In this document: piece after piece, positions 9,063 through 16,960 of the stretch | How positions within the stretch are numbered: position 1 is the first letter of the stretch | Layout: every line of letters begins with the position of its first letter | NCBI RefSeq assembly: GCF_003713065.1 | Contig: NZ_CP033433.1 | Location: forward strand, 903,001 to 967,000 | Origin: Cohnella candidum | GTDB taxonomy: Bacteria; Bacillota; Bacilli; Paenibacillales; Paenibacillaceae | Length of the DNA stretch: 64,000 nucleotides | Reading direction: 5' to 3' | Notes under the pieces: generated by a model | The model's input: the letters and a program-made list of their open reading frames with translations, nothing else | Told to the model about the DNA's origin: nothing | Database searches by the model: none | Program-made: the position numbers and the translations under genes

Positions 9063-11963
9063 ATGAACGCGCTGATCCGGTTTCTTTTCCGCAAAATGTG
9101 GAACACCCGCTGGCTGACGCTCAGCACGCTGGCGGGGCTGCTCGTGGCGGTCGCCTTCACGACCAGCATTCCGATCTACGCTGACGGCGCCTTGAAACGG
9201 GTCGTCGCGCAATCGCTCAAGGACAACAGCGAAGGGCTGCCGGCGGGCGCCCTGCTCATCACGTACCAGTCGACCGGCGGCAAGACGGATTGGCCCTCGT
9301 TCGATAACGTCGACAAGTACATCCGGACCGATGTGCCCGAAGATATCGGATTCCCTGCGGAAGCCTCCCAGCGCAGCGCGACGCTGCGGAGCACGGAAGT
9401 CGTGCCGGAGGATCCGACCAAAGTGGACGCCAGCCGAACGCGCAAAATGACGCTGGCCGCTTTCTCCGGCCTGCAGGCGCAGGTAGAGCAAGTCGGCGGC
9501 GCTTGGTATCCGGACCATCCGGACGCCGACGGCACGGTGAAGGCGGTCATGATGGAGGAAGCGCTGTTCCGCAACGACCTCCACGTCGGGGACGTGCTGC
9601 TCTATCCGATGTACGGCGGTTCGAACGAGACGGTGCGCGTACAGATCGTCGGGTCGTTCAAGCCGACGAATGCGGCAAGCCCTTATTGGTATCAGGGTCT
9701 CGACTCCCTGATGAACAACCTGTTCATCGCGGAGCCCGCGCTGCTGCAGGATCTGGCGCAGAAGCGGGGCATCCCGCTGCAGACGGTCAAGTGGTACACG
9801 GCATACGATTTGCGCGAGATCAAAACGAGCCGGCTTTCGCCGCTGGCCGGCACGCTCAGCCGCATCGACATCGAGGTTTACAAGCGGTCGAACGACACGC
9901 GGCTCGAGATTTCGTTCGCCGATATGCTCGGTGAATTCCGCAGAAGCAGCATCCAGCTGCAGACGCTCTTGTTTACGCTCGCCGCGCCGATGATCGCCAT
10001 GGTGTTCTACTTCATCACGATGAACTCCAGGCAGGCGCTGGAGAAGCAGCGATCCGACATCGCCGTCCTTCGCAGCCGCGGCGCGAGCACCCGGCAAATC
10101 TTCCTGCTGTTCCTGCTTGAAGGGGTCATTCTCGGGGCCGCGGCTCTCGTGACCGGTCCGTTCCTCGGCTGGTTCATGGCCAAGAGCATCGGTTCGGCGA
10201 ACGGCTTCCTGGAGTTCGTCAACCGTAAAGCCATTCCCGTCGGCTTCTCGACGGACGGCGCCCTGGCGGGACTCGCGGCGGTCGTCGTCGCCATTCTCGC
10301 CGCGGTGATTCCGGCGCTCGTCTTCACCCGCACGTCGATCGTCGACTATAAACACAAAGTCGCCCGGACGGCGCAGACGCCGTTCTGGCAGAAATGGTTC
10401 CTCGACGTGGGGCTTGTCGGAGTGGCCGCTTACGGATGGTACTTGTTCAACGAGCGGCAGATGGTCTCTTTCAAGACCGGCATGACGACGGACCAGTTGA
10501 ACGTTCAGCCTTTCCTGTTTTTCGTGCCGGCGTTGAGCATCTTCGCAGGGGGACTCGTGTTTCTCCGGTTGTTCCCGCTGCTGCTCAAACTGATCAACTT
10601 GATCTGGAAAAGGCTGCTTCCGGTGCCGCTGTACCTGACGATCACGCAGCTGTCCCGATCGGCCAAATCCTATTACCCGCTCATGATTTTGCTGATCCTG
10701 ACGCTCGGCCTGGGCGTCTACAACTCTTCGGCGGCCCGGACGATCGGCCTCAACTCGGAAGAGCGGATCATGTACAAATACGGCTCCGACGTCGTCGTCA
10801 AAACCGTATGGGAAGGGCAAGCCGAAGTGCAGCAACCGCCCCAAGGGCAACAGGGCGGCGGTAATAACGGCGGCGGAAGCGGCGGGAATGGAGGCGGCAA
10901 TGGAGGCGGCAACGGCGGCGGAAACGGAGGAGGCGGCCAGCCCAGCCGGCCGGCGCCTTCGCGGATCAATTACAGCGAGCCGCCCTTCGAGATTTTCCGC
11001 ACGCTGCCCGGCGTCCAGCACGCCGCGCGGGTGCTCCAAGCGACGTCGAGCCTGACGGTGTCGGGCAAAACGGCGGGCCAAGGCATCGTGATGGGGATCG
11101 ACAACGTCGACTTCGCGCGGGTCGCCTGGTTCCGCAAAGACATGTACCCGACGAGCCCTTACCGCTACTTGGCATGGATGGGCCAAGTGCCCGAAGGAGC
11201 GCTCATCTCCTCGAACGTCGCCAAGAAATTCGATTTGAAGCAAGGTGACACCGTCCAAGCGGTGCTGCAGGACCAGGTGATCGAATTCGTGATCATCGGC
11301 ATCGTCCCTTACTGGCCGAGCGAGTTCCCGGATCAGGCGCCGTTCCTCGTCGCCAATCTCGATTATATCTACGATCAGGCTCCGCTCATCCCGTACGACG
11401 TCTGGCTCAAAATGGAACCTGACGCCAAGGTGGCGCCGATCATCCCGGTGCTTCAGGGCAAGGGGGTCGAGCTGGCCCAAGTAGACGACATGCGCAGCGA
11501 ACTGGTCACGCAGAGCAAGCATCCTGCCCGCGGCGGCGTGTTCGGCATTTTGAGCCTCGGCTTCCTCGTAACCGTCATCGTGTCGCTGTCCGGCTACGTC
11601 CTTTACTGGTTTTTCAACCTGTCGTCCCGGATCGTGCAGATCGGCATCCTTCGCGCCATGGGACTTTCCCGGAAGCAGTTAACGGGGATGCTGCTCCTCG
11701 AGCAGATTTTCACCGCGGGGCTGTCGATCGCGCTCGGCGTCGGAATCGGCAAGGTGACGAGCCTGCTGTTCCTGCCGTTCTTGCAGACGACCGACAATTC
11801 GGCGCAGCAGGTCCCGCCGTTCCACGTCGTGTTCTCGTCGGTCGATACGATGCGGTTGTCCGTCGTCGTGGCCGCGATGCTGCTGATCGGAGCCGGCCTG
11901 CTGATCACCCATATCCGCCGCTTGCGCGTCCACCAGGCCGTGAAGCTGGGAGAGGAGCGATAA
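9063..11963 (+). CDS. Large FtsX/MacB-type ABC transporter permease
   Basis: A 966-residue integral membrane protein. One membrane helix near residues 15-35 precedes a large external domain; a helix group lies around 310-430 and another around 505-560; after a second external domain three helices occupy about 825-955. This is the duplicated FtsX layout of lipoprotein or peptide export permeases. A striking Gly/Asn tract (GGGNNGGGSGGNGGG and further repeats, about residues 597-626) acts as a flexible linker in the second external domain. The start lies three bases after the adaptor stop. Cargo cannot be named from sequence. Confidence 0.85.
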   Translation: MNALIRFLFRKMWNTRWLTLSTLAGLLVAVAFTTSIPIYADGALKRVVAQSLKDNSEGLPAGALLITYQSTGGKTDWPSFDNVDKYIRTDVPEDIGFPAEASQRSATLRSTEVVPEDPTKVDASRTRKMTLAAFSGLQAQVEQVGGAWYPDHPDADGTVKAVMMEEALFRNDLHVGDVLLYPMYGGSNETVRVQIVGSFKPTNAASPYWYQGLDSLMNNLFIAEPALLQDLAQKRGIPLQTVKWYTAYDLREIKTSRLSPLAGTLSRIDIEVYKRSNDTRLEISFADMLGEFRRSSIQLQTLLFTLAAPMIAMVFYFITMNSRQALEKQRSDIAVLRSRGASTRQIFLLFLLEGVILGAAALVTGPFLGWFMAKSIGSANGFLEFVNRKAIPVGFSTDGALAGLAAVVVAILAAVIPALVFTRTSIVDYKHKVARTAQTPFWQKWFLDVGLVGVAAYGWYLFNERQMVSFKTGMTTDQLNVQPFLFFVPALSIFAGGLVFLRLFPLLLKLINLIWKRLLPVPLYLTITQLSRSAKSYYPLMILLILTLGLGVYNSSAARTIGLNSEERIMYKYGSDVVVKTVWEGQAEVQQPPQGQQGGGNNGGGSGGNGGGNGGGNGGGNGGGGQPSRPAPSRINYSEPPFEIFRTLPGVQHAARVLQATSSLTVSGKTAGQGIVMGIDNVDFARVAWFRKDMYPTSPYRYLAWMGQVPEGALISSNVAKKFDLKQGDTVQAVLQDQVIEFVIIGIVPYWPSEFPDQAPFLVANLDYIYDQAPLIPYDVWLKMEPDAKVAPIIPVLQGKGVELAQVDDMRSELVTQSKHPARGGVFGILSLGFLVTVIVSLSGYVLYWFFNLSSRIVQIGILRAMGLSRKQLTGMLLLEQIFTAGLSIALGVGIGKVTSLLFLPFLQTTDNSAQQVPPFHVVFSSVDTMRLSVVVAAMLLIGAGLLITHIRRLRVHQAVKLGEER

Positions 11964-11966
11964 TCC

Positions 11967-12857
11967 GTGATCCAATGCGAAGGACTCGTCAAAATCTACA
12001 AAGCCGAAGATCTCGAGGTGGTCGCGCTCCAAGGCCTCAACCTGACGGTGAAGCAAGGGGAAATGATGGCCATCATCGGCAACAGCGGAAGCGGGAAATC
12101 GACGCTGCTGAACATCCTCGGCGGCCTGGACCGTCCGTCGGCGGGGCAAGTGACCGTCGGCCCGTGGAATTTGCTGAAGGCGAGCGACGACGACCTCGTG
12201 AAATACAAGAGAGAGACGGTCGGCTTCATCTGGCAGAATAACGCGCGCAACCTGCTGCCGTTCTTATCCGCGCTGGAAAACGTCGAAATGCCGATGATGT
12301 TCTCCGGCAAGCTCGACCGCGCTTACGCGAAGCAGCTGCTGGAGTGGGTCGGGCTGAAGGACCGCATGCACAACAAGCTGCAGCAGCTTTCCGGAGGCGA
12401 ACAGCAGCGGGTCGCGATCGCGATTTCGCTGGCCAACAAGCCCCAGTTGCTGCTTGCCGACGAACCGACGGGTTCGGTCGATACCCGGACATCGGACATC
12501 ATCATGGACATTTTCCGGCGGTTTAACCGCGAGCTCGGCGTTACGATCGTCATCGTCACCCATGACCTGTCGCTCGCCGGCAAAGTCGACCGCGTCGTCG
12601 CCATCCGCGACGGCCTCACCAGCACCGAGTTCATCAAACGAAATCCGAACCTGGACCTGTCCGCCCCGACGATCGGCGGGCAGCCGCTGGGCGAAGTGCA
12701 CGAAGCGTTCGTCGTCGTCGACCGCGTCGGCCGCCTGCAGGTGCCCAAAGAGTATTTGCAGGCGTTAGCGATCGGAGACAAGGCGAGCATGGAAATCGAC
12801 GGCGATAAAATCGTCATCCGCGCACCGAAACAAATGGAGGGGGAAGAAACCGCATGA
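11967..12857 (+). CDS. Second ABC transporter ATP-binding protein of the operon
   Basis: A 296-residue ATPase starting at GTG with AGGAG nine bases upstream. Walker A GNSGSGKST at residues 38-46, signature LSGGEQQRVAI, Walker B LLLADEPTGSVD. About 65 residues follow the standard domain (from roughly 225 on) and end in a compact segment (VDRVGRLQVPKEYLQAL) that may be a small regulatory domain. The presence of two distinct ATPase genes around one large permease suggests a heterodimeric motor; this is inferred from gene order. Confidence 0.9.
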   Translation: MIQCEGLVKIYKAEDLEVVALQGLNLTVKQGEMMAIIGNSGSGKSTLLNILGGLDRPSAGQVTVGPWNLLKASDDDLVKYKRETVGFIWQNNARNLLPFLSALENVEMPMMFSGKLDRAYAKQLLEWVGLKDRMHNKLQQLSGGEQQRVAIAISLANKPQLLLADEPTGSVDTRTSDIIMDIFRRFNRELGVTIVIVTHDLSLAGKVDRVVAIRDGLTSTEFIKRNPNLDLSAPTIGGQPLGEVHEAFVVVDRVGRLQVPKEYLQALAIGDKASMEIDGDKIVIRAPKQMEGEETA

Positions 12858-14419
12858 AAAAGAAAGCAAGCCGCGTCCGCCGCTGGACGCTGATCGGCCT
12901 GGCGCTGAGCTTATTCATTCCCGTGCTCGCCGCCTGCAGCCAGTCCAAGGACCTGAACGACCCGGCTAACCGCCGCACGCTCCGCATCGGCACGATGTAC
13001 GGCAGCAAGCAAGACGAATCTTATTTCCGCCAGCAATTCACGGACTTGTTCGAATTTTCCCATCCCGGCATCGATATCGAAATCGTTCCGGCCGTCGATT
13101 GGTCCCAGCAGCAGTTCGACAACATGGACGAAAACGGAAACTACAAGCAGCCCGACACGCTCGGCAAAGTCAAGGAAATCATGACCGGGTCCCAACCGGT
13201 CGACGTCATGATTTTCGATTATTCGCTGCTTAGCTCGCTGGTTAACGAGAATCTTTTGAAACAGCTCGATCCGATGCTTAAGGAAGACAAAATCGACGTG
13301 AACGCGTTCGTGCCGACCGTCATCGACGGGATCCGGGAACAGGGCAACAACAACATTTACGCGTTGACCCCGACCTTCATGCCCTTCGCTCTCTACTATA
13401 ATAAGAAGCTGTTCCAGCAAGCGGGAGTTACCCCTCCGCGCGACGGCATGAGCTGGGACGACGTGTTTACGCTGGCGAAGCAGATGACCAAAGGCACCGG
13501 CAAAGACGCCGTGTTCGGATTCTCCTTCAGCCAATGGGGAGGCTCCGGCGAAAACTACTACGACATCCAGAACTTCGCCGCTCCGCTGCAGCTGAAATTG
13601 TACGACGACAAAGCGGAGAAAATGACGGTGAACACGCCGCAATGGCAGAACCTTTGGCAGACCGTTTATGACCTGTACAAAGCGCACGTCGTGCCGCACC
13701 AGGAAGACATGAACGTCGACATGCCGACGGACGGCAAACCCCAGCAGTATAACCCGTATCAAGGACGCCTGTTCATGAACGGACGGGTGGCCATGACGAT
13801 CGGCGAATACGGCATGATCAACGACATCCAGCAAATGAACGACAACGCCGACAAGCTCAAAATCCAAAAGCTGGATTGGGACGTCGTATCCGTTCCGTTC
13901 CATTCTTCCGTCCCGGGCGTCGGCGCGCCTACGAACCTCAGCTCGCTCGCCGGCATTAACGTGAAGGCCCAAAACCAGGATGACGCTTGGGAATTCGTGA
14001 AATTCATGAACGGCGAGGAATGGGCGAAGCTCAAATCCCGCAGCACCTACGAAATGCCGGCACGCACGGACTTCATCAAAGTCCGGGAAGGCATGAACTA
14101 CAACGTAAAGGCGTTCACGGAAATGAAGCCCGCGCAAATGCCGGGCAGTTCGCCCGCGGAACAGCGTCTGCTCCAGGAAAAACCGAACCTGAACATGATG
14201 CAGCAACTGGTCAACCAGGCGTATATGTCCGTGTTCCAAGGACAGCGTTCGGTTAAAGAGGCGCTGGAGTATCTGGACACGAAAGGCAACGATCTGCTGC
14301 AAAAAATCAAAACGAATCCGAACGGTCCGATCGACGGCATCTTCGACGACGTGTACGGAGGCGGCGGAGTCGTGAAACCTTTGGATTCCGCCAGCGCCGA
14401 AGCGGTGCCCGCGAAGTGA
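12854..14419 (+). CDS. Extracellular solute-binding lipoprotein, sugar-type family 1
   Basis: A 521-residue lipoprotein with signal LFIPVLAAC (Cys28). The mature part has the features of ABC importer binding proteins of the maltose/oligosaccharide class (PTFMPFALYYNKKLF and NGRVAMTIGEYGM). It overlaps the preceding ATPase gene by ATGA and follows GGAGGGGGAAG, so it is co-translated with an export-type ABC system. No importer permease genes are nearby, which is odd for this family: it may act as a sensor or cargo-binding partner instead. The operon ends after it. Confidence 0.85.
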   Translation: MKKKASRVRRWTLIGLALSLFIPVLAACSQSKDLNDPANRRTLRIGTMYGSKQDESYFRQQFTDLFEFSHPGIDIEIVPAVDWSQQQFDNMDENGNYKQPDTLGKVKEIMTGSQPVDVMIFDYSLLSSLVNENLLKQLDPMLKEDKIDVNAFVPTVIDGIREQGNNNIYALTPTFMPFALYYNKKLFQQAGVTPPRDGMSWDDVFTLAKQMTKGTGKDAVFGFSFSQWGGSGENYYDIQNFAAPLQLKLYDDKAEKMTVNTPQWQNLWQTVYDLYKAHVVPHQEDMNVDMPTDGKPQQYNPYQGRLFMNGRVAMTIGEYGMINDIQQMNDNADKLKIQKLDWDVVSVPFHSSVPGVGAPTNLSSLAGINVKAQNQDDAWEFVKFMNGEEWAKLKSRSTYEMPARTDFIKVREGMNYNVKAFTEMKPAQMPGSSPAEQRLLQEKPNLNMMQQLVNQAYMSVFQGQRSVKEALEYLDTKGNDLLQKIKTNPNGPIDGIFDDVYGGGGVVKPLDSASAEAVPAK

Positions 14420-14426
14420 TCCGAAT

Positions 14427-14471
14427 AGCCGCGCCGCGCAGGGAGCATCTTTCCCGGCGGCGCGGCTTTTA
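14427..14471 (+). terminator. Terminator of the ABC efflux operon
   Basis: Stem AGCCGCGCCGC/GCGGCGCGGCT with an inner GGGAG...CTTTCCC hairpin and a short T run. Confidence 0.75.
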
Positions 14472-14557
14472 TGATTTCATGGCCTGCATCCGTTTCAAAA
14501 TCTTCCTCCAGGCGTATTCTACAGGTATGAACGCCAAGTTCCGGAGGATGGATAACG

Positions 14558-14722
14558 ATGAATTGGGTCTATTGGCTGCGGCTTTACGAGAGCAAGTTTC
14601 AGGCAGGCTGCCTGGTGAGGCGGATGGAACACGACGGGTGGATGTTCGGCATCGACATGCCGAGGGAAATCGAAGTGTTCCGCTCGCGCAAAGGGCGGTA
14701 TGGCGTGCGCTATATTCCGTGA
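14558..14722 (+). CDS. Small hypothetical protein, 54 residues
   Basis: A short ORF beginning MNWVYWLRLYESKF and ending RKGRYGVRYIP. It is preceded by GGAGG ten bases upstream and is rich in Trp, Tyr and Arg. Residues such as GWMFGIDMPREIEVF look like a compact beta-rich fold. I do not recognise a family. The good ribosome site and the intact frame between the efflux-operon terminator and the next gene are the support. Confidence 0.55.
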   Translation: MNWVYWLRLYESKFQAGCLVRRMEHDGWMFGIDMPREIEVFRSRKGRYGVRYIP

Positions 14723-14822
14723 CCACGGGCGCGGGAACGGAGGCGTTTACGCCTCCTTGGCGGAGCAGGCGGCGATATGGTAAGCTGGTATCGGCGCCCG
14801 GCGCCTGAGGGAGGCGAGAAAG

Positions 14823-15017
14823 TTGAAACGAATGCCGATATCCGCGGATACCGCAGTAAAGCTGGCGGCGTTCATGAATGTTCCTCTGGAGCATCTCATG
14901 CATATGCCTCAGCACATCATGCTTCAGAAATTGGCCGAAATGGCGATGGCGGACGCGGCTCAATCACAGAAGAAAGACGAAACTGTTTCCGGGGAGAAAC
15001 CGCCCGAAAATCCTTGA
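14823..15017 (+). CDS. YycC-like small protein
   Basis: A 64-residue protein whose first 40 residues (ISADTAVKLAAFMNVPLEHL, then a MHMPQHI segment) resemble the short YycC family of Bacillales from memory. Function is unknown. TTG at 14823 is chosen because AGGGAGG lies eight bases ahead; an in-frame ATG follows three codons later. The last about 20 residues are a charged tail not expected in YycC. The stop codon overlaps the -35 of the tRNA promoter. Confidence 0.55.
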   Translation: MKRMPISADTAVKLAAFMNVPLEHLMHMPQHIMLQKLAEMAMADAAQSQKKDETVSGEKPPENP

Positions 15018-15043
15018 CGCGGGGCTTGTCTTTGCTGTATACT
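15014..15043 (+). promoter_or_regulatory. Promoter of the tRNA-fMet / tRNA-CAT pair
   Basis: TTGACG, 18-base spacer, TATACT, about 38 bases upstream of the first tRNA. Confidence 0.8.
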
Positions 15044-15080
15044 AAATTTTGTCGCTGTTAAAGGACATTGCAGGTCAATG

Positions 15081-15157
<77 letters not shown>

Positions 15158-15181
15158 AACCTTTTCTCGGGACCGAGACGA

Positions 15182-15258
15182 GGGCCCTTAGCTCAGTTGG
15201 TTAGAGCTGTCGGCTCATAACCGATTGGTCGGGGGTTCGAGTCCCTCAGGGCCCACCA
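15182..15258 (+). tRNA. tRNA with CAT anticodon, elongator Met or Ile2 (lysidine) type
   Basis: A 77-base cloverleaf with encoded CCA and loop CTCATAA. The acceptor stem is GGGCCCT/AGGGCCC with C4-G69 and C5-G68, and the discriminator is A; these features resemble tRNA-Ile2, whose C34 is modified to lysidine by TilS. Elongator Met cannot be excluded by eye. Confidence 0.9.
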
Positions 15259-15297
15259 CCAAGAAACACAAACGCGAACTCATAGGTTTGCAGGACG

Positions 15298-15321
15298 AAA
15301 ACCGCAGAAGGCGGTTTTTTT
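15298..15321 (+). terminator. Terminator after the tRNA-CAT gene
   Basis: Stem AACCGC/GCGGTT with loop AGAAG and a run of seven T. Confidence 0.8.
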
Positions 15322-15348
15322 GTTGAAAGGCGGGCGTTCGGTTGGCAG

Positions 15349-15378
15349 TTGCCAAAGTTCGGCTCCGCGTGCTATATT
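15349..15378 (+). promoter_or_regulatory. Promoter of tRNA-Leu
   Basis: TTGCCA, 18-base spacer, TATATT, ending 15 bases before the tRNA. TTGGCA just upstream forms a short inverted repeat with the -35. Confidence 0.65.
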
Positions 15379-15393
15379 AGTTTTTGTTCCCTT

Positions 15394-15482
15394 GCCGGGG
15401 TGGCGGAATTGGCAGACGCACAGGACTTAAAATCCTGCGGTGGGTGACCACCGTACGGGTTCGACCCCCGTCCTCGGCACCA
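15394..15482 (+). tRNA. tRNA-Leu (TAA)
   Basis: An 89-base class II tRNA with a long variable arm (GGTGGGTGACCACC region), encoded CCA, and the anticodon TAA in loop CTTAAAA. Confidence 0.93.
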
Positions 15483-15496
15483 CGACGAAATGAACG

Positions 15497-15548
15497 GTCC
15501 CCTTTGCCGGTTCTGACGAAGATCAGACACGGCGAAGGGGGCTTTTTT
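15497..15548 (+). terminator. Terminator after tRNA-Leu
   Basis: Stem CCCCTTTGCCG/CGGCGAAGGGG with an inner TCTGA/TCAGA hairpin and TTTTTT. Confidence 0.85.
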
Positions 15549-15567
15549 GTCATTTATGCTTAACGAG

Positions 15568-15585
15568 TTACCGGATTATTGGTAA
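15568..15585. promoter_or_regulatory. Inverted repeat at the head of the agr-like locus, possible operator
   Basis: TTACC and GGTAA separated by eight bases. The right arm overlaps TTGGTA, a possible -35, with weak -10 matches (TACATA) 17 bases on. No protein can be assigned, though the LytTR product of the locus is an obvious candidate. Confidence 0.35.
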
Positions 15586-15621
15586 AATTGTCGTGGGGCC
15601 ATACATATAGGGGGAATTTGG

Positions 15622-15726
15622 TTGAATTTGAAGAAATGGGCCGCAGGGTGGCTCCTATTACTTATTCGAGATACGATCGACCGGATGCTGCAAAACTACG
15701 ATTTCTTCGAAGGCTTGGAAGGATAA
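15622..15726 (+). CDS. Possible 34-residue peptide, first ORF of the agr-like locus
   Basis: TTG start with AGGGGG seven bases upstream. The product begins MNLKKWAAGWLLLLIRD and ends in an acidic, aromatic tail (YDFFEGLEG): a short hydrophobic helix with a Lys pair at the front. It ends 21 bases before the next gene. It could be a secreted or membrane peptide, or a leader that couples translation. No family recognised; a chance ORF is possible. Confidence 0.4.
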   Translation: MNLKKWAAGWLLLLIRDTIDRMLQNYDFFEGLEG

Positions 15727-15747
15727 GATGGAAGGGCGGGAGAACGG

Positions 15748-16404
15748 TTGGAGCATATGGATTTTCTTTTCATCAGCATCGTGGAATACGTAGGCATTTT
15801 GTGCGGCCTGCTTTCCTTATTCCGCTTTCAATTGAGATACTACATCCCGCAGATCATTTTCGCCTCCGTAGCGTGCTCGTTCCTCTCGCACGCTTTGTCT
15901 CTGAAATACCAAGTAAGCTATGCGCCGATCGTTCAATTGGTCGTGCTGATCCTCTTCCTGTGGCTTCTGTTCCAAATCGCCTTTTTCTATTCCGCCCTGA
16001 TGGCACTGTCTTATACGGTCGCTTACGTCACGATCCAGGGGGGCGTCATCTGGGTCATCAACGGATTTTTCCCGGAAGGCAAGGACTTCTCCATTACCGG
16101 CACGACCACCTATGAAGTTCAAATCACGTTCGCGGTTATCAATTTCCTGCTGGCGTGGTATTTGCAGAAGCGCTATATCGGCTACACCTTCGTACCGACC
16201 TCCATGCGCAGCCATTTGAAGTGGAATCGGATCAATCGGTATTTGGCGTTGATGGTGGTCGCCACTTTCGTGACGCTGGCCGCCACCTACATGCTCTATA
16301 CGTATACGCATTTCCAATGGTTCATTTTGGCGATCGTGCCGTTGATCCTGTCCACCTTCGCGATTTTCCATCTGCTGAAAAGGAGGGAGCGGCTCCATGA
16401 TTGA
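15748..16404 (+). CDS. Polytopic membrane protein resembling an AgrC sensor domain without kinase
   Basis: A 218-residue protein that is almost entirely membrane helices (six or seven by eye: about residues 6-24, 30-48, 60-82, 86-108, 124-142, 168-186, 192-210) and ends directly after the last helix with a short basic tail (LLKRRERLHD). Size and layout fit the N-terminal sensor part of AgrC-type kinases, but no dimerisation or ATP-binding region follows. TTG at 15748 is used because GGGAG lies five bases ahead; an ATG follows at 15757. It overlaps agrB by eight bases. Homology to AgrC is inferred from context and topology. Confidence 0.7.
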   Translation: MEHMDFLFISIVEYVGILCGLLSLFRFQLRYYIPQIIFASVACSFLSHALSLKYQVSYAPIVQLVVLILFLWLLFQIAFFYSALMALSYTVAYVTIQGGVIWVINGFFPEGKDFSITGTTTYEVQITFAVINFLLAWYLQKRYIGYTFVPTSMRSHLKWNRINRYLALMVVATFVTLAATYMLYTYTHFQWFILAIVPLILSTFAIFHLLKRRERLHD

Positions 16405-16960
16405 GAGGTGGGCCGCTTCGTTGGCGGTGGCGATCCGAAACAACGGGGGGGACGAGAGAGTCTCCGTCGACGTGCTGAGATTTTCCGCCATCTTGATTTT
16501 AGGCACTTTGTTCATCCTGTTCGGCACCGGCATCGTTGGGCTGATCTTCTCGAGAACGGCGGACGCTTACCTGGTGTTGGCCGTCATCGGAGCGCTCCGC
16601 TATTTCTCGGGGGGCTGGCATATGAAAACGGGGATGCAGTGCGTCTTCTTCACTGTCGGGGTCGTGACCGCGATCCTGCTCATGCCGCAACTCTCTCAAA
16701 CGTTCCTTTGGGCGATCAATATTTTATCAATTTTCCTAAATTTTTGCTTTTCCCCTACAGGAAACGGACAAAAAATCCGATCTAAGAAACAGTGGCACAT
16801 TTTCAAATGGATTTCAGTGGCAATTGTCGTCTTCACCGCCCAGCTTCAGGATTCAATTGTCTCATTATCCATCTTGTGCCAATCTTTAACTTTAGTTACA
16901 ATGAAAAGAGGTGAGAAAGATGCGGAAATCTGTCAGAATTCTCTCTCAAGTGATGTCTAG
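16397..16960 (+). CDS. agrB: AgrB-like membrane peptidase that processes the autoinducer precursor
   Basis: A 187-residue integral membrane protein of the accessory gene regulator B family, which cuts and cyclises the AgrD propeptide. The catalytic pair is present: His75 and Cys82 within RYFSGGWHMKTGMQC, matching the spacing of His77/Cys84 in the Staphylococcus enzyme. Several membrane helices follow. AGGAGG lies ten bases before the ATG. The last 200 bases before the agrD start are only 36.5% GC by hand count, far below the rest of the window. The 3' end overlaps the peptide gene by 41 bases. Confidence 0.88.
   Translation: MIERWAASLAVAIRNNGGDERVSVDVLRFSAILILGTLFILFGTGIVGLIFSRTADAYLVLAVIGALRYFSGGWHMKTGMQCVFFTVGVVTAILLMPQLSQTFLWAINILSIFLNFCFSPTGNGQKIRSKKQWHIFKWISVAIVVFTAQLQDSIVSLSILCQSLTLVTMKRGEKDAEICQNSLSSDV
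16721..16920. other. AT-rich patch over the 3' part of agrB and the agrD start
   Basis: Hand count gives 73 G or C in 200 bases (36.5%), compared with about 60% in the surroundings. It covers the C-terminal third of AgrB up to the first base of the peptide gene. Confidence 0.8.

Noticed and set aside
7926..11522. A 1,198-codon open frame on the minus strand, opposite the ABC efflux genes
   Set aside because: The plus strand has clear lipoprotein, FtsX and ATPase motifs in the same place; the minus frame is Arg/His/Asp-rich nonsense typical of antisense frames in GC-rich coding DNA.
14416..14808. A 130-codon plus-strand frame after the efflux operon
   Set aside because: It runs through the operon terminator and covers the better supported 54-residue gene in another frame.
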